The notes: generated by a model not told the origin, from the letters alone. Shown: positions 25,743-35,528, counted from the stretch's first letter. The stretch is 64,000 bases of DNA from Thalassotalea_H castellviae (GCF_031846185.1 NZ_JAVRIF010000001.1:372001-436000); one strand, 5' to 3'. Numbers and translations: made by a program.

Positions 25743-26585
25743 ATGAATAATTCCATTAAAAACGAAACAACTCAAGAAGTACAAAACGCTAAACAGAAAG
25801 TGCTTTTTTTATGTACCGGTAATTCAGCAAGATCACAAATGGCTGAAGCATTATTAAGACATAAAGCTGATGATATATTTGAAGTATATAGCGCAGGAAC
25901 TTCTCCTGAAATGGTTGATCCACGTACGATTGAAGCGTTAAGTAAATTTGGATTAGACACACAAAACCTTCAGTCTAAAGACATGTCCGAGTTTGCCGGT
26001 ATAAATTTTGATTATGTGATCACTCTGTGCGATAAAGCGAATACTGAATGTAGAAGCTACCCTCACACCGAGAAACAATTAGCTTGGGACTTCCCCGATC
26101 CTAAGACACGTTCTGGTCATAATCCATTTTCAGCAACACTTAATGAGTTGAACAACCGCTTATCAATGTTTCTCTTAGTAGAAGAAAAAAAACTGATTAA
26201 GCTTAAAGAAAGCAATGACAACGATAAAATTGAAAACATAGACCCTATCGAATTTTATAAAACTCTTACCGACAATATTCGTTTAAAAACATTAATGTTA
26301 ACTCACTATCACGGTGAGCTTTGTGTCTGTGAATTAATGACAGCATTAGACGAAGACAGCCAACCAAAAGTTTCTCGCAATTTAGCGGTATTAAAAAAAG
26401 CAAACATACTCTCCGATAGAAAACATGGTAAATGGGTATTTTATCGTATTACCCCTGAATTACCGCTTTGGGCAAAGTCGGTAATAGCGGAAACAACCGA
26501 AAATAACGTGCTATTAATCGCTGAAGAATTACAGCGTTTAAACGCAATGAATAACCGGCCAAATAAAGCTAATTTTTGCTCATAA
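25743..26585 (+). CDS. fused arsenate reductase (LMW-PTP type) and ArsR repressor
   Basis: A 280-aa fusion. Residues 18-150 are a low-molecular-weight phosphatase-type ArsC with the CX5R loop C24-T-G-N-S-A-R30 and downstream cysteines in ITLCDKANTEC plus WDFPDP, as in thioredoxin-coupled arsenate reductases. Residues 170-260 are an ArsR winged helix with the As(III)-binding ELCVCEL in the recognition-helix region, SQPKVSRNLAVLKKANIL and DRKHGKWVFYRI, very like E. coli ArsR. One polypeptide would reduce arsenate and sense its product. It is the first gene of the ars operon, behind a palindrome. Confidence 0.93.
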   Translation: MNNSIKNETTQEVQNAKQKVLFLCTGNSARSQMAEALLRHKADDIFEVYSAGTSPEMVDPRTIEALSKFGLDTQNLQSKDMSEFAGINFDYVITLCDKANTECRSYPHTEKQLAWDFPDPKTRSGHNPFSATLNELNNRLSMFLLVEEKKLIKLKESNDNDKIENIDPIEFYKTLTDNIRLKTLMLTHYHGELCVCELMTALDEDSQPKVSRNLAVLKKANILSDRKHGKWVFYRITPELPLWAKSVIAETTENNVLLIAEELQRLNAMNNRPNKANFCS

Positions 26586-26607
26586 CCTAAATCATTGGAA
26601 TCGATAT

Positions 26608-27099
26608 ATGACCACTCACCCTTTTGATATGTTAACGCTAGAAAATGGCGCTCAACTTATTTTCACACCTTGTCCTGGCACTAAAGAAGCAACATTAGTA
26701 GATGCGGTCAGCACATTGAAACAAGCGGGTACTGAGATGTTAATCACGCTCATGTTTGATGAGGAAATGGAAAAGCTTTCGGCACAATCATTACCTAAAG
26801 TATGCGCTGAAAATAATATTGTATGGTTGCAGCTGCCGATATTAGATGACGCAGCGCCCAATCAAGCATTTGAAAGCCAATGGCAAGCACATAAAGCAAG
26901 CATCCTCGAAGTTATTAATAATAAAGGTACCATCGCCGTGCATTGTAAAGGCGGCTCGGGCCGTACAGGTTTAGTGATTGGGCTTATCTTAGCGGCTTAC
27001 GGTTACTCGGCTGACAACGTTATCGAAGCAGTGCAAAAAATAAGGCCTAATTCTTTAAAAAACCCTACTCAGCTTGATTATTTTGTCTCACAAATTTAA
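26608..27099 (+). CDS. CDKN3-like dual-specificity phosphatase of ars operon
   Basis: A 163-aa cytosolic protein with the Cys-phosphatase loop HCKGGSGRTG near residues 111-120 and general acid-region residues upstream (LPILDDAAP). It belongs to the cyclin-dependent-kinase-inhibitor-3-like family found in ars operons with arsJ. Substrate unknown; it might act on arsenate esters or phosphosugars, but this is inference. It lies 22 bases after the ArsC-ArsR gene and 9 before the GAPDH gene. Confidence 0.82.
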   Translation: MTTHPFDMLTLENGAQLIFTPCPGTKEATLVDAVSTLKQAGTEMLITLMFDEEMEKLSAQSLPKVCAENNIVWLQLPILDDAAPNQAFESQWQAHKASILEVINNKGTIAVHCKGGSGRTGLVIGLILAAYGYSADNVIEAVQKIRPNSLKNPTQLDYFVSQI

Positions 27100-27108
27100 G
27101 GCAACATC

Positions 27109-28128
27109 ATGACAATTAAAATAGGAATTAACGGCTTTGGACGCATGGGACGTTTAACAATGCGCGCGCTTTTTGATCAAGACGATATTGAAATAATTCA
27201 TATCAATGATCCCGCGGGAAATGCCGAAACCTTAGCGCATTTATTAAATTTCGATTCTGTACAAGGTCGTTGGCACCATGATGCAATAGCCGAAAAAACA
27301 AATGATGGCGAAGTTATCATCATCGATAATAAAACTATCACTTGTACACAAAATGTTGCCACTCAAGACACAGATTGGTCAAAATGTGATGTGGTCATTG
27401 AAGCTTCAGGAAAAATTAAAACCAACGCATTATTACAAGCTTATTTAGCACAAGGCGTTAAACGTGTAGTGGTGACAGCTCCAGTGAAAGAAGAAGGTAT
27501 TTTAAATGTAGTAATGGGTGTCAATGATGATTTGTACGACAAAGCCATTCATCCAATTGTAACCGCAGCTTCTTGTACCACTAACTGTATAGCACCTGTC
27601 GTAAAAGTTATTCATGAGAAGATTGGCATTAAACATGGTTCAATAACCACCATTCACAACATCACGAACACCCAAACAATTATTGATGCGCCGCATAAAG
27701 ACCTACGCCGTGCCCGTTCTTGCGGCACTAGCTTAATTCCAACAACGACAGGTTCAGCAACGGCAATTACCCATATTTTCCCAGAGCTAAAAGGCAAATT
27801 AAATGGTCACGCGATTCGTGTGCCGTTAACCAATGCCTCTATTACTGATTGTGTTTTTGAAGTAGCAAAAGGGACGACTGTTGAAGAAGTCAATCAATTA
27901 CTCAAAGATGCCGCTGATAATGAGCTCAAAGATATTTTAGGTTATGAACAACGCCCGCTTGTATCAATTGATTACAAAGGTGATCCGCGCTCAAGCATAG
28001 TTGATGCACTATCAACGATGGTCGTAAACGATACCCAAGTGAAAATTTACGTGTGGTACGACAATGAATGGGGTTATGCCAATAGAACCGCAGAATTAGC
28101 GTTAAAAGTTGGCTTATCCGACCGTTAA
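27109..28128 (+). CDS. ArsJ-associated glyceraldehyde-3-phosphate dehydrogenase
   Basis: A 339-aa GAPDH. The NAD-binding motif is NGFGRMGRLTMRALF and the catalytic Cys is in TAASCTTNCIAPVVK. SLIPTTTGSA, VPLTNASITDC and WYDNEWGYANRTAEL follow. In ArsJ systems this enzyme makes 1-arseno-3-phosphoglycerate from glyceraldehyde-3-phosphate and arsenate, which ArsJ exports. The location between a phosphatase-like gene and arsJ supports that role over a glycolytic one. Confidence 0.93.
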   Translation: MTIKIGINGFGRMGRLTMRALFDQDDIEIIHINDPAGNAETLAHLLNFDSVQGRWHHDAIAEKTNDGEVIIIDNKTITCTQNVATQDTDWSKCDVVIEASGKIKTNALLQAYLAQGVKRVVVTAPVKEEGILNVVMGVNDDLYDKAIHPIVTAASCTTNCIAPVVKVIHEKIGIKHGSITTIHNITNTQTIIDAPHKDLRRARSCGTSLIPTTTGSATAITHIFPELKGKLNGHAIRVPLTNASITDCVFEVAKGTTVEEVNQLLKDAADNELKDILGYEQRPLVSIDYKGDPRSSIVDALSTMVVNDTQVKIYVWYDNEWGYANRTAELALKVGLSDR

Positions 28129-28170
28129 TATCACGACAAAATTGTTTGAATAAAAACTAGGAAAAGCAAT

Positions 28171-29409
28171 ATGGGGCTGTTATCGCTATCAACATTATCA
28201 CCACAAATTAAGCAATACTTGGTGGTAACTGGCAATTATTGGGCATTTACGTTAACAGACGGCGCTTTGCGCATGCTAGTGGTGTTGTATTTTCATCAGC
28301 TTGGTTATAGCCCCTTAAATATTGCAATGTTATTTTTGTTTTATGAAGTATTTGGCGTGATCACCAACTTAGTCGGTGGTTGGCTTGGTGCACGTCTAGG
28401 CTTAAACAAAACGATGAACATAGGGTTATTTTTACAAATAATAGCCTTACTTATGTTAGCCGTGCCCAGCGAAATGCTCACCGTGGTCTATGTGATGGTG
28501 GCTCAAGCATTATCGGGAATCGCCAAAGATTTAAATAAAATGAGCGCTAAAAGCTCAATAAAATTATTAGTGCCTGACAACGAAAAAGGCGGCGATAAAA
28601 ACCACAGTGAAAGCAAACTATATCAATGGGTTGCTTTATTAACGGGTTCTAAAAATGCACTAAAAGGCGTTGGTTTTTTTCTAGGTGGTTTATTACTCAC
28701 CTTATATGGTTTTAAAGGAGCCGTGCTGTTAATGGCTGCTTTGCTCGCTTTAGTGTTCACTTGTAGCATACTCTTTTTAAAGGCGGATTTAGGCAAAGCG
28801 AAAAACAAACCTAAATTTAATGAGATATTCTCGAAAAGTGCTGACATCAATATTCTATCTGCTGCTCGCATGTTTTTGTTTGGTGCGCGTGACGTATGGT
28901 TTGTCGTCGCATTGCCGGTATTCTTGGCCGTTACCTTTAATTGGGATCATTGGTGGGTGGGTGGCTTTATGGCAAGCTGGGTTATCTGCTACGGTATTGT
29001 GCAGTCGATAGCGCCTATTATCACAGGTAAAAAATCAGGTAAAACCCCCTCTGGAAAAGCAGCTTTTATGTGGGCAAGTTACTTAACCTTAATTCCAGCT
29101 TTAATCGCGCTAACTTTACAATTTAACTTTTATATTCAAGTGTCAATTATTGTTGGCTTGATGATTTTCGGCGCGGTGTTTGCGATAAACTCTTCATTAC
29201 ATAGTTATTTAATTGTTAGCTATGCTGGTAAAGATGGTGTATCGCTCGATGTTGGCTTTTATTACATGGCCAATGCCATGGGCAGATTAATCGGCACATT
29301 ACTTTCAGGTTGGGTATATCAAGCGCATGGCTTACAAGCGTGTTTATGGATATCTTCGCTATTTTTAGTAACGGCGAGCTTATTATCGTTAAAGTTAAAA
29401 CGTAATTAG
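28171..29409 (+). CDS. arsJ: ArsJ, organoarsenical (1-arseno-3-phosphoglycerate) efflux MFS transporter
   Basis: A 412-aa major-facilitator protein with about twelve helices. It has GNYWAFTLTDGALRMLVVLYFHQLGYSPL at the N-terminus, typical of ArsJ, and AKDLNKMSAKSSIKLLVP in the first half. It exports the unstable arseno-sugar acid made by the neighbouring GAPDH. It is the last gene of the ars operon and overlaps the convergent PhyH gene by 4 bases at the stop codons. Confidence 0.92.
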   Translation: MGLLSLSTLSPQIKQYLVVTGNYWAFTLTDGALRMLVVLYFHQLGYSPLNIAMLFLFYEVFGVITNLVGGWLGARLGLNKTMNIGLFLQIIALLMLAVPSEMLTVVYVMVAQALSGIAKDLNKMSAKSSIKLLVPDNEKGGDKNHSESKLYQWVALLTGSKNALKGVGFFLGGLLLTLYGFKGAVLLMAALLALVFTCSILFLKADLGKAKNKPKFNEIFSKSADINILSAARMFLFGARDVWFVVALPVFLAVTFNWDHWWVGGFMASWVICYGIVQSIAPIITGKKSGKTPSGKAAFMWASYLTLIPALIALTLQFNFYIQVSIIVGLMIFGAVFAINSSLHSYLIVSYAGKDGVSLDVGFYYMANAMGRLIGTLLSGWVYQAHGLQACLWISSLFLVTASLLSLKLKRN

Positions 29410-30200
29410 TTTTTCTTTTTAAGCGTTATAGTATTTTGGTAAATTCGTCCATCATGTATTTTTTCAAGCATGGCCAAAGAAGGAAGGCAGTCATCGTCAA
29501 CATAATCAGCAAAATCACCACAAGGATCAAACACCAAAATATCTAACGCTAAACGGTCTAGCCCATATATTCCTCGATGGATCATATCTGCAGAAAACAC
29601 TAATAAATCCCCTGCCGCTAACTGAACTTTTTGACCCAGTGATAGTGGCTCGTCACTTGTTCTACCATGCTCTTCTTGTCTTACATTATGCTCTTCTTCA
29701 TTGTCCCAACGTTTATGCGTTTCAGGTACAAGTTCCATCCCTAATTCATCAAATAAAGGTACCCGTAAATGCACAACCTGCGTTTCTTGTATCGCCCGCT
29801 TTTGCCCTTCAATGTCGTGATCATACTGACAATCACGATGCCAAAAGTCTTTTTGACCCGGGTTTACCGGATTAAAAAATAATTGGGTATTCATAAACGA
29901 TGGTGCCTCAGGAATAAGCAAATCAATGACCTTCATTAACTTTTCTGAGCTAATAAAGTTAAATAGCTTGAGTCTATCGTGAGTGGTTAAATATTGGCTA
30001 CCGGTAATTAATGATGAGTTAAAAGCTTCTTCGTGATAAAAAGTAGCATTGTCTTGTTTCCAGGCATGGTGAAAAGTTAAAATCACTTTTCTTAATGCGG
30101 CTATCTCGTTAACTGAGAAATAATCTCGAATAACAAAATAGCCCTGCTTTTCATATTGTTTGACTAATTTTTCATGGAACTGATGATTTTCGTTTAACAT
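29406..30200 (-). CDS. phytanoyl-CoA dioxygenase (PhyH) family Fe(II)/2OG oxygenase
   Basis: A 264-aa cytosolic protein of the PhyH double-stranded beta-helix family. It begins YEKQGYFVIRDYFSVNEIAALR. The first iron ligands are H and D in FWHRDCQYDHD, and the distal ligand and 2OG-binding Arg are in DMIHRGIYGLDR. The substrate is unknown. It converges on arsJ with shared stop-codon bases. Involvement in arsenic metabolism is possible only by proximity; its own promoter would lie at 30201-30299, facing the CadC-like gene end. Confidence 0.85.
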   Translation of the reverse strand: MLNENHQFHEKLVKQYEKQGYFVIRDYFSVNEIAALRKVILTFHHAWKQDNATFYHEEAFNSSLITGSQYLTTHDRLKLFNFISSEKLMKVIDLLIPEAPSFMNTQLFFNPVNPGQKDFWHRDCQYDHDIEGQKRAIQETQVVHLRVPLFDELGMELVPETHKRWDNEEEHNVRQEEHGRTSDEPLSLGQKVQLAAGDLLVFSADMIHRGIYGLDRLALDILVFDPCGDFADYVDDDCLPSLAMLEKIHDGRIYQNTITLKKKN

Positions 30201-30299
30201 TTATGCCTGTTTACCCACAATGAACTGCTGAGTAATTATCGCTTAAAAATGAAGGTTTCAACATCACTATTCGATTTTTATGGACAACTTTTTAAGCGC

Positions 30300-32333
30300 T
30301 TAATGTGCTAATTGAAATTGCCAAATATTACTGGTATTCACTTCTACTTTTTCGCAAGCAAAAGTTTGATGGTTAAAAGTCATATCACAACTAAATGGTA
30401 CTTTTTGATCAAAACGATATATTGGCTGTGATACCCTAGAATTCACATCGAAAACACGGTATTCCTTATTCAATATATAATAAATTTTGTCATCTCGTAA
30501 TTGCCAATGACGCCATCCAGTAATGGGTAAAGATTGGATAATCTGTGATTCTATTTGTGTTTCTAAATCTATTTGAAATAAGCCGGGTTGGGTAAATTTA
30601 GTAAAATAGACATACTTATCATTGCCTTGCACACTATAACCACCTTTACGTGTGACTTGTTTCACTTGTAAATCATGTAAGGTTAATTGCCAAATATTCC
30701 ATTTTCCATTAACTTCTGCGCTGAACATAATAGACTCATTCACAAAAGTAACATGATGAACTTTACCGAATGTAGGCACTAATGGTTGCCAAGTTTTTTC
30801 TTTCACAGAATAGAGATATAAACGATTATTCATACTAACGACGAGTTTTTCATCATCGGCTGACCACGACATTGCGCTAACAAATTCAATCGTATCTTCA
30901 AATTCTATCGCGTAAGGGACCTGTTCATCTTGTTTGAGGTAAATAGATAACTGCCCTGTTCTATCAGAGACAAAAGCAAAACTATTTGATTGGCTAGCAA
31001 ATTTTGCCCGATGACTTATACCACTGCTTCGAGTTAGCGCTTGAGGTTGTGCTTTATTTATTGAATATTTAAAGATATTAACGGTTGATTGGCCCCGTTC
31101 ACTGAAAATTTTCTGATTATTGTCGTCTTGCATCAAACGACCAAATTGGTCACTTTTTTCCACCGTTTCAAAGGCGATATTTTTAACATCGTAGAGATAT
31201 AAACCAGTATTATTTGATGTCAAAAGTTGATGATTATCTTGCCAAAGTAAACCATAAACATTATTAATAAATGGGACATTGGTCTGTATTTTATTATCCG
31301 CTAAATCAAGTAATTTTAATCTGTCTGTGCCATCTGCGTCATACTCGACAACCGCTAAACTCAAGTTATCTTTGGAAAGAGCAAAAAGATAATCTCCTAA
31401 GTTATTCCCTGATTGAGCAGGATGGGTAAGTTGTGTTTTTCGTCCCGTATCTAATTGATAAGAATACAAGGCGTAAGGCTCAGAAATACTATTTCTAAAC
31501 CGGTATATTAAACGGTTTTTTCGTTGATCATGAACAATCGGTGTGAAAACTCTTTTTCCGCATTCGATAAGACGATGAAACTGCTGGCTCTTCTTATCAA
31601 AAAAAACAATTTCACAGGCCCTTTCTTCAAGGTTATTCAATCGTGTGGCATAAATGTTTCCATCGTTAGCCGCAATCACGTCGGTATAATAAAAATTATC
31701 CTGTGAAAGCCTTTTCGCTGTCATATTATTTTGCTGAAAATAGACTTGAGCATGAGTTGATTGCTCTGAGCGATGCAAATAATACAAGGTTTTAGTGGTA
31801 CTGGCGTAAAATGGATTAAAGGCACTCCCCATGGTTGAAGTGACAGGTTGTCGATCTACAATTTTTACGTGAGCAGTTTTTTTAGCATCATTGAAAATTA
31901 AAATAAATATCGCCATCAGTAAAACTGAACTTACAATCCAAATACTTTTGAGGCTAAACAATTTTAAACGTTGAGTGATCTTGAGCTTAGGTTTGACATT
32001 CTTACTGTCATTTTCAAAAGAGCCGATTAAACGTGGTTTGACTGTAAGTCGATAACCAACTTTGCTGACGGTTTTGATCCATTGTGGCTTAGATGGTTGA
32101 TCTTCGATTAATTTTCTTAACTCTCCAACCGCTCTATTTACGGCTGCATCACTGACAATTCGCCCATCCCATACTTCGTTGACTAATATTTCTCGGGGGA
32201 TTGCTTCTAAAGGGTGTTGACAAAAAAAGACTAATAGCTCAAAAACACGCGGCTCAAATTCTAAAGGCTCACCTTGCTTAGTGACGATTATTTGTTCTGT
32301 GTCTACAACAATACTGCCAAAAGCGTAGTGCAT
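30300..32333 (-). CDS. CadC-like membrane transcription regulator with WD40/TolB-type periplasmic domain
   Basis: A 677-aa protein in three parts. An OmpR/PhoB-type winged helix at residues 1-100 contains PRVFELLVFFCQHP, ILVNEVWDGRIVSDAAVNRAVGELRKLI and WIKTVSKVGYRL. One membrane helix lies near 128-148 (IWIVSSVLLMAIFILIF). A large periplasmic part follows with repeated W/Y-rich blades (e.g. LSLAVVEYDADGTDRLKLLDL, AFVSDRTGQLSIYL, SWSADDEKLVVSMNNRLYLY), predicted to be a beta-propeller. This is the layout of one-component ToxR/CadC-like sensors. Signal and targets are unknown. It diverges from the SGNH lipoprotein gene, a plausible target. Confidence 0.88.
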   Translation of the reverse strand: MHYAFGSIVVDTEQIIVTKQGEPLEFEPRVFELLVFFCQHPLEAIPREILVNEVWDGRIVSDAAVNRAVGELRKLIEDQPSKPQWIKTVSKVGYRLTVKPRLIGSFENDSKNVKPKLKITQRLKLFSLKSIWIVSSVLLMAIFILIFNDAKKTAHVKIVDRQPVTSTMGSAFNPFYASTTKTLYYLHRSEQSTHAQVYFQQNNMTAKRLSQDNFYYTDVIAANDGNIYATRLNNLEERACEIVFFDKKSQQFHRLIECGKRVFTPIVHDQRKNRLIYRFRNSISEPYALYSYQLDTGRKTQLTHPAQSGNNLGDYLFALSKDNLSLAVVEYDADGTDRLKLLDLADNKIQTNVPFINNVYGLLWQDNHQLLTSNNTGLYLYDVKNIAFETVEKSDQFGRLMQDDNNQKIFSERGQSTVNIFKYSINKAQPQALTRSSGISHRAKFASQSNSFAFVSDRTGQLSIYLKQDEQVPYAIEFEDTIEFVSAMSWSADDEKLVVSMNNRLYLYSVKEKTWQPLVPTFGKVHHVTFVNESIMFSAEVNGKWNIWQLTLHDLQVKQVTRKGGYSVQGNDKYVYFTKFTQPGLFQIDLETQIESQIIQSLPITGWRHWQLRDDKIYYILNKEYRVFDVNSRVSQPIYRFDQKVPFSCDMTFNHQTFACEKVEVNTSNIWQFQLAH

Positions 32334-32460
32334 TAAGTACCTTATTTGTCATTCATTACCATTTCATTATCTATTCATTGTCACCTCTTTATTGTGTTGA
32401 ATCAATAAGCTGACAAACTAAAGCCAATTAACATCAAACAAGTTTTGTAAACAACAAGGA

Positions 32461-33279
32461 ATGAAAATGCGTTCAATTATTTATATATTTTTTCTGCTTT
32501 TTCTTTTGTCTGCTTGCTCTAGCGACTCAAAAAGCGCGAAGACTTCAATATCAGAAAAAGATAAAGCGGTGGTGGAAACTGGATTATCGTCTTCAAATCT
32601 AGCCATACCTGATAATCGCTTTGCCAGTCATTATCAAATTTTAATGTTTGGTAATAGTCATACTGCTGGCTTAGACTCGCTGATAAAATTACTGCTCCAT
32701 GCAAGTAATGAAAATCTAACCGTCAATATTGTTAATGCCGGAGGAGGCTTTCTCGATAACCAAAGTAGCCAGCAAAGACGCTTAACATTATTAGAAAGCC
32801 AACCATGGACACATCTTATTTTACAAGGACAAAAATATTCGCAATCAGGTGCGTATGATTACTCAACAGCTTCTACGAAAGCATGGATAAATACAGCAAA
32901 GTCATTGAACATTACACCAATTTTATTTCCCGAACATCCCCAAAAAGGGAATACCGAGGAAGGAAAACGTATTCACGCGCTTCATACTAGCATAGCTGCC
33001 ACACAAAGAGCTTGTGTGGCACCGGTTGGCTTAACTTGGGACAAAGTGATGATGACTGAGCCCACAATAAATTTACATCATGACGATGGTAACCACGCCT
33101 CATTAACTGGCCGGTTATTAACCGCTTTTATTTTCTACGAAGTGATCACCGGTCAATCAGCTGAGTTACTGCCTGTGCTCAATTCAAATGAAGTCGACGG
33201 GGCTACCCAGCAACTTTTAAAACAACTTGCTTCAACAACCATTCAAACGAACCTTCCTTGTACCTTCGAAAATGAGTAA
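32461..33279 (+). CDS. SGNH-hydrolase-like lipoprotein
   Basis: A 272-aa lipoprotein with lipobox LLSAC near residues 16-20. The mature domain starts with block I MFGNSHTAG (nucleophile Ser in GNSH) and a Gly in NAGGGF. It ends with block V DDGNHASLTG carrying the Asp-His pair, so it is a probable SGNH/GDSL-type esterase or deacetylase in the periplasm or outer membrane. Substrate unknown. It diverges from the CadC-like regulator over a 127-base intergenic space. Confidence 0.82.
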   Translation: MKMRSIIYIFFLLFLLSACSSDSKSAKTSISEKDKAVVETGLSSSNLAIPDNRFASHYQILMFGNSHTAGLDSLIKLLLHASNENLTVNIVNAGGGFLDNQSSQQRRLTLLESQPWTHLILQGQKYSQSGAYDYSTASTKAWINTAKSLNITPILFPEHPQKGNTEEGKRIHALHTSIAATQRACVAPVGLTWDKVMMTEPTINLHHDDGNHASLTGRLLTAFIFYEVITGQSAELLPVLNSNEVDGATQQLLKQLASTTIQTNLPCTFENE

Positions 33280-33469
33280 CCATTTCGACTTCACTTTCGT
33301 CACTTATCGTTTTTTATTGAGAAATAATTTACGATAAATGACGACTAGCTTTCATGTTTCTGTCATTTTCATAAGCGATAATCTAGTGTAAAAGTTTATT
33401 TAAGGTATAGTTATATAATCTTAAATAATAGCAATATAGAAGAGTCAAAAAATTAATCCTGCTACCCCT

Positions 33470-34591
33470 TTGTTACCTCCGAAGATAAGCCATAGTCAAT
33501 TAAAAATCGCGACATTCAATTTATTTAATTATCTTGAACCACCGAACGCTTACTATGAATTTGAACGAATTTATAGCCTTGAACAATGGCAAAAAAAACA
33601 ACATTGGATAGCGAATTATCTCAATGAATATCAACCAGATATTATTGGCTTCCAAGAAGTTTTTAGCATTGAATCTTTAAAAGCGTTAGTTGAGAAACAA
33701 GGCTATAACCACTTTGCTGTTGTTGATGAACCACATATTGAAGATGACTTTATATATTCGAAACCCGTTGTCGCCATTGCATCTAAATTCGCTATTATTC
33801 AAACCAATTCAGTAAAAGTGAATAATGAATTAGCCTCTCTTATAGGATTATCTGATGAATTTTCCTTCACCCGTCAGCTGTTAAGAGCGACGATTGATAT
33901 TCCTCATTTAGGTCATACCGACTGTTATGTCGTCCATTTCAAGTCTAAACGTTCGATGATCGAATATGATGAGCAAAATGCTAATCAGTCAGCAGAAAAA
34001 ACAATCATAGAAACGCTTAAAGCTCAAGTGGTTGGTGGTTGGGGATCAACCGTACAACGCGGTAGCGAAGCCACACTATTGATGGCAGAAATAATTTCTC
34101 GGCGTGAACAAACACAATATCCCATCATATTATTGGGAGATTTTAATCACCCGTTAGACGATGGCGTTTTAAATCAATTACTAACCAATACGCTCCGCTT
34201 CGCTTCAACATCCGATTGTGATAAATACCTAGCCAAATATTGCCTACAAGATGCTTGGCAATTAAGTCAAAAAGTGGCATTAAACAACACCACTTATGCA
34301 AATAAGAATCACGAGAAGCTTGATGGAAATACTTTATTGGTCTCTAACTCACGTGAAGCAAACCAGCAAAAAACAGCAGAGCGTATCCCTACTCATTATT
34401 TTGCTGGAAAAGGATCAGTGTTAGACTACATTTTATTGTCTTGTGAATTTGATGCTAGTAATCACAACAGTCTTTATCAAGTAAGTAACCATCAAACTTA
34501 TGATAAACATTTAATCAATCCTATCTTTGACTACGATGGTGAGAGTACCGACCATGGCATTGTTTTAGTCACTTTAACGTTACGATCGTAA
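33470..34591 (+). CDS. endonuclease/exonuclease/phosphatase (EEP) family protein
   Basis: A protein of about 373 aa with the EEP fold: LKIATFNLFNYLEPP, DIIGFQEVFS (metal Glu), ILLGDFNHPLDDG and the terminal STDHGIVLVTL (catalytic His). No signal peptide is visible. Substrate could be nucleic acid, phospholipid or inositol phosphate. No ATG or GTG exists at the start of the domain. The frame opens after a TAG at 33437. The candidate starts are TTG at 33470 and an ATT at 33452 that sits seven bases after AGAAGAG, so the start is unresolved. Confidence 0.82.
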   Translation: MLPPKISHSQLKIATFNLFNYLEPPNAYYEFERIYSLEQWQKKQHWIANYLNEYQPDIIGFQEVFSIESLKALVEKQGYNHFAVVDEPHIEDDFIYSKPVVAIASKFAIIQTNSVKVNNELASLIGLSDEFSFTRQLLRATIDIPHLGHTDCYVVHFKSKRSMIEYDEQNANQSAEKTIIETLKAQVVGGWGSTVQRGSEATLLMAEIISRREQTQYPIILLGDFNHPLDDGVLNQLLTNTLRFASTSDCDKYLAKYCLQDAWQLSQKVALNNTTYANKNHEKLDGNTLLVSNSREANQQKTAERIPTHYFAGKGSVLDYILLSCEFDASNHNSLYQVSNHQTYDKHLINPIFDYDGESTDHGIVLVTLTLRS

Positions 34592-34747
34592 AAATTAGCG
34601 CTAGTCGAATAACTAATTCTTACCTTATTACCTTATCGGTGCTACTGTTAAGGTAAAGGCGAAAGGGATTGAGTAAGACCTATTAGCCACTTCAGCTAAA
34701 GATTTACTCTTCGATTGTTTTAAACCAGCGATAAATAAAGAGTGAAT

Positions 34748-35509
34748 ATGAAACTTAATATTAAGAAGTTTTTCATACGTTTATTGACTTTAATGATGGT
34801 GAGTTTGTCATCTATTAGTGTTGCTGAACAACTCATTTTTGTTGCTGAAGATTTACCTCCTTATCATTTTAATGGCCAAAATAATCAACCAACAGGCATT
34901 TTAGTCGACTTGATTGATGCCGTCATGTTGCAAGCAAAAATACCCTATAAAATTGAGCTAATGCCGTTTGCTCGTATTTACACGGTAACCCATGAAACCC
35001 CCAATGTCGTTATGCTTTCATTGATGAAAAGTGATGACAGAGCAGCAGAATTCAAGTGGATTGGCAAAAGTTTCAAAAGCAAAGCTTTTTTAGTAGGTCT
35101 AAAAAATAGAGAGGATATAAATATAAAAAACCTCGAACAAGCAAAGCAACATATTGTCGGCACGATACGGGGTTATCATTCTGAAAAATATTTAAAAGAT
35201 GCTGGATTTACTGTCAATAAAAACATGCATTTGTCGGTTAATTATAAACATATGTGGAATATGTTATTTGAACAGCACATTGATTTCATCTTAACTAATT
35301 TTATTGCTATCGAAAAAGAAATGACCAGTATCGGTTTTAAGCAAAGTGATATAAAAGCGGTTATTGAATTAACTGACTTTCCAGGAGATTTATTTCTTGC
35401 CACTGGATTATCAACACCAGACAAGACAGTTGATAAACTATCAAAAGCGTTAGCGCAGATTAAGGAAAACGGCACTTATGATAAAATAATGAGCAAATGG
35501 GGAGCATAA
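34748..35509 (+). CDS. periplasmic solute-binding protein, family 3
   Basis: A protein of about 253 aa with a Sec signal (FFIRLLTLMMVSLSSISVAE). It has the family 3 pattern: FVAEDLPPYHFNGQNNQPTGILVDLIDAVM, ELMPFARIYTV and a C-terminal ALAQIKENGTYDKIMSKWG. ATG at 34748 is preferred to the in-frame GTG at 34742. No permease is adjacent. The ligand is probably an amino acid or small polar molecule, unproven. Confidence 0.82.
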   Translation: MKLNIKKFFIRLLTLMMVSLSSISVAEQLIFVAEDLPPYHFNGQNNQPTGILVDLIDAVMLQAKIPYKIELMPFARIYTVTHETPNVVMLSLMKSDDRAAEFKWIGKSFKSKAFLVGLKNREDINIKNLEQAKQHIVGTIRGYHSEKYLKDAGFTVNKNMHLSVNYKHMWNMLFEQHIDFILTNFIAIEKEMTSIGFKQSDIKAVIELTDFPGDLFLATGLSTPDKTVDKLSKALAQIKENGTYDKIMSKWGA

Positions 35510-35528
35510 ATTACAATAACGCTTGTTA

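Noticed and set aside
27109..28128. Glycolytic gapA
   Set aside because: Position between a phosphatase-like gene and arsJ in an ArsR-headed operon makes the arsenic-specific GAPDH more likely.
34628..34656. TTACCTTA/TAAGGTAA hairpin as terminator of the EEP gene
   Set aside because: No T-run follows and the loop is 13 bases; not strong enough to call.
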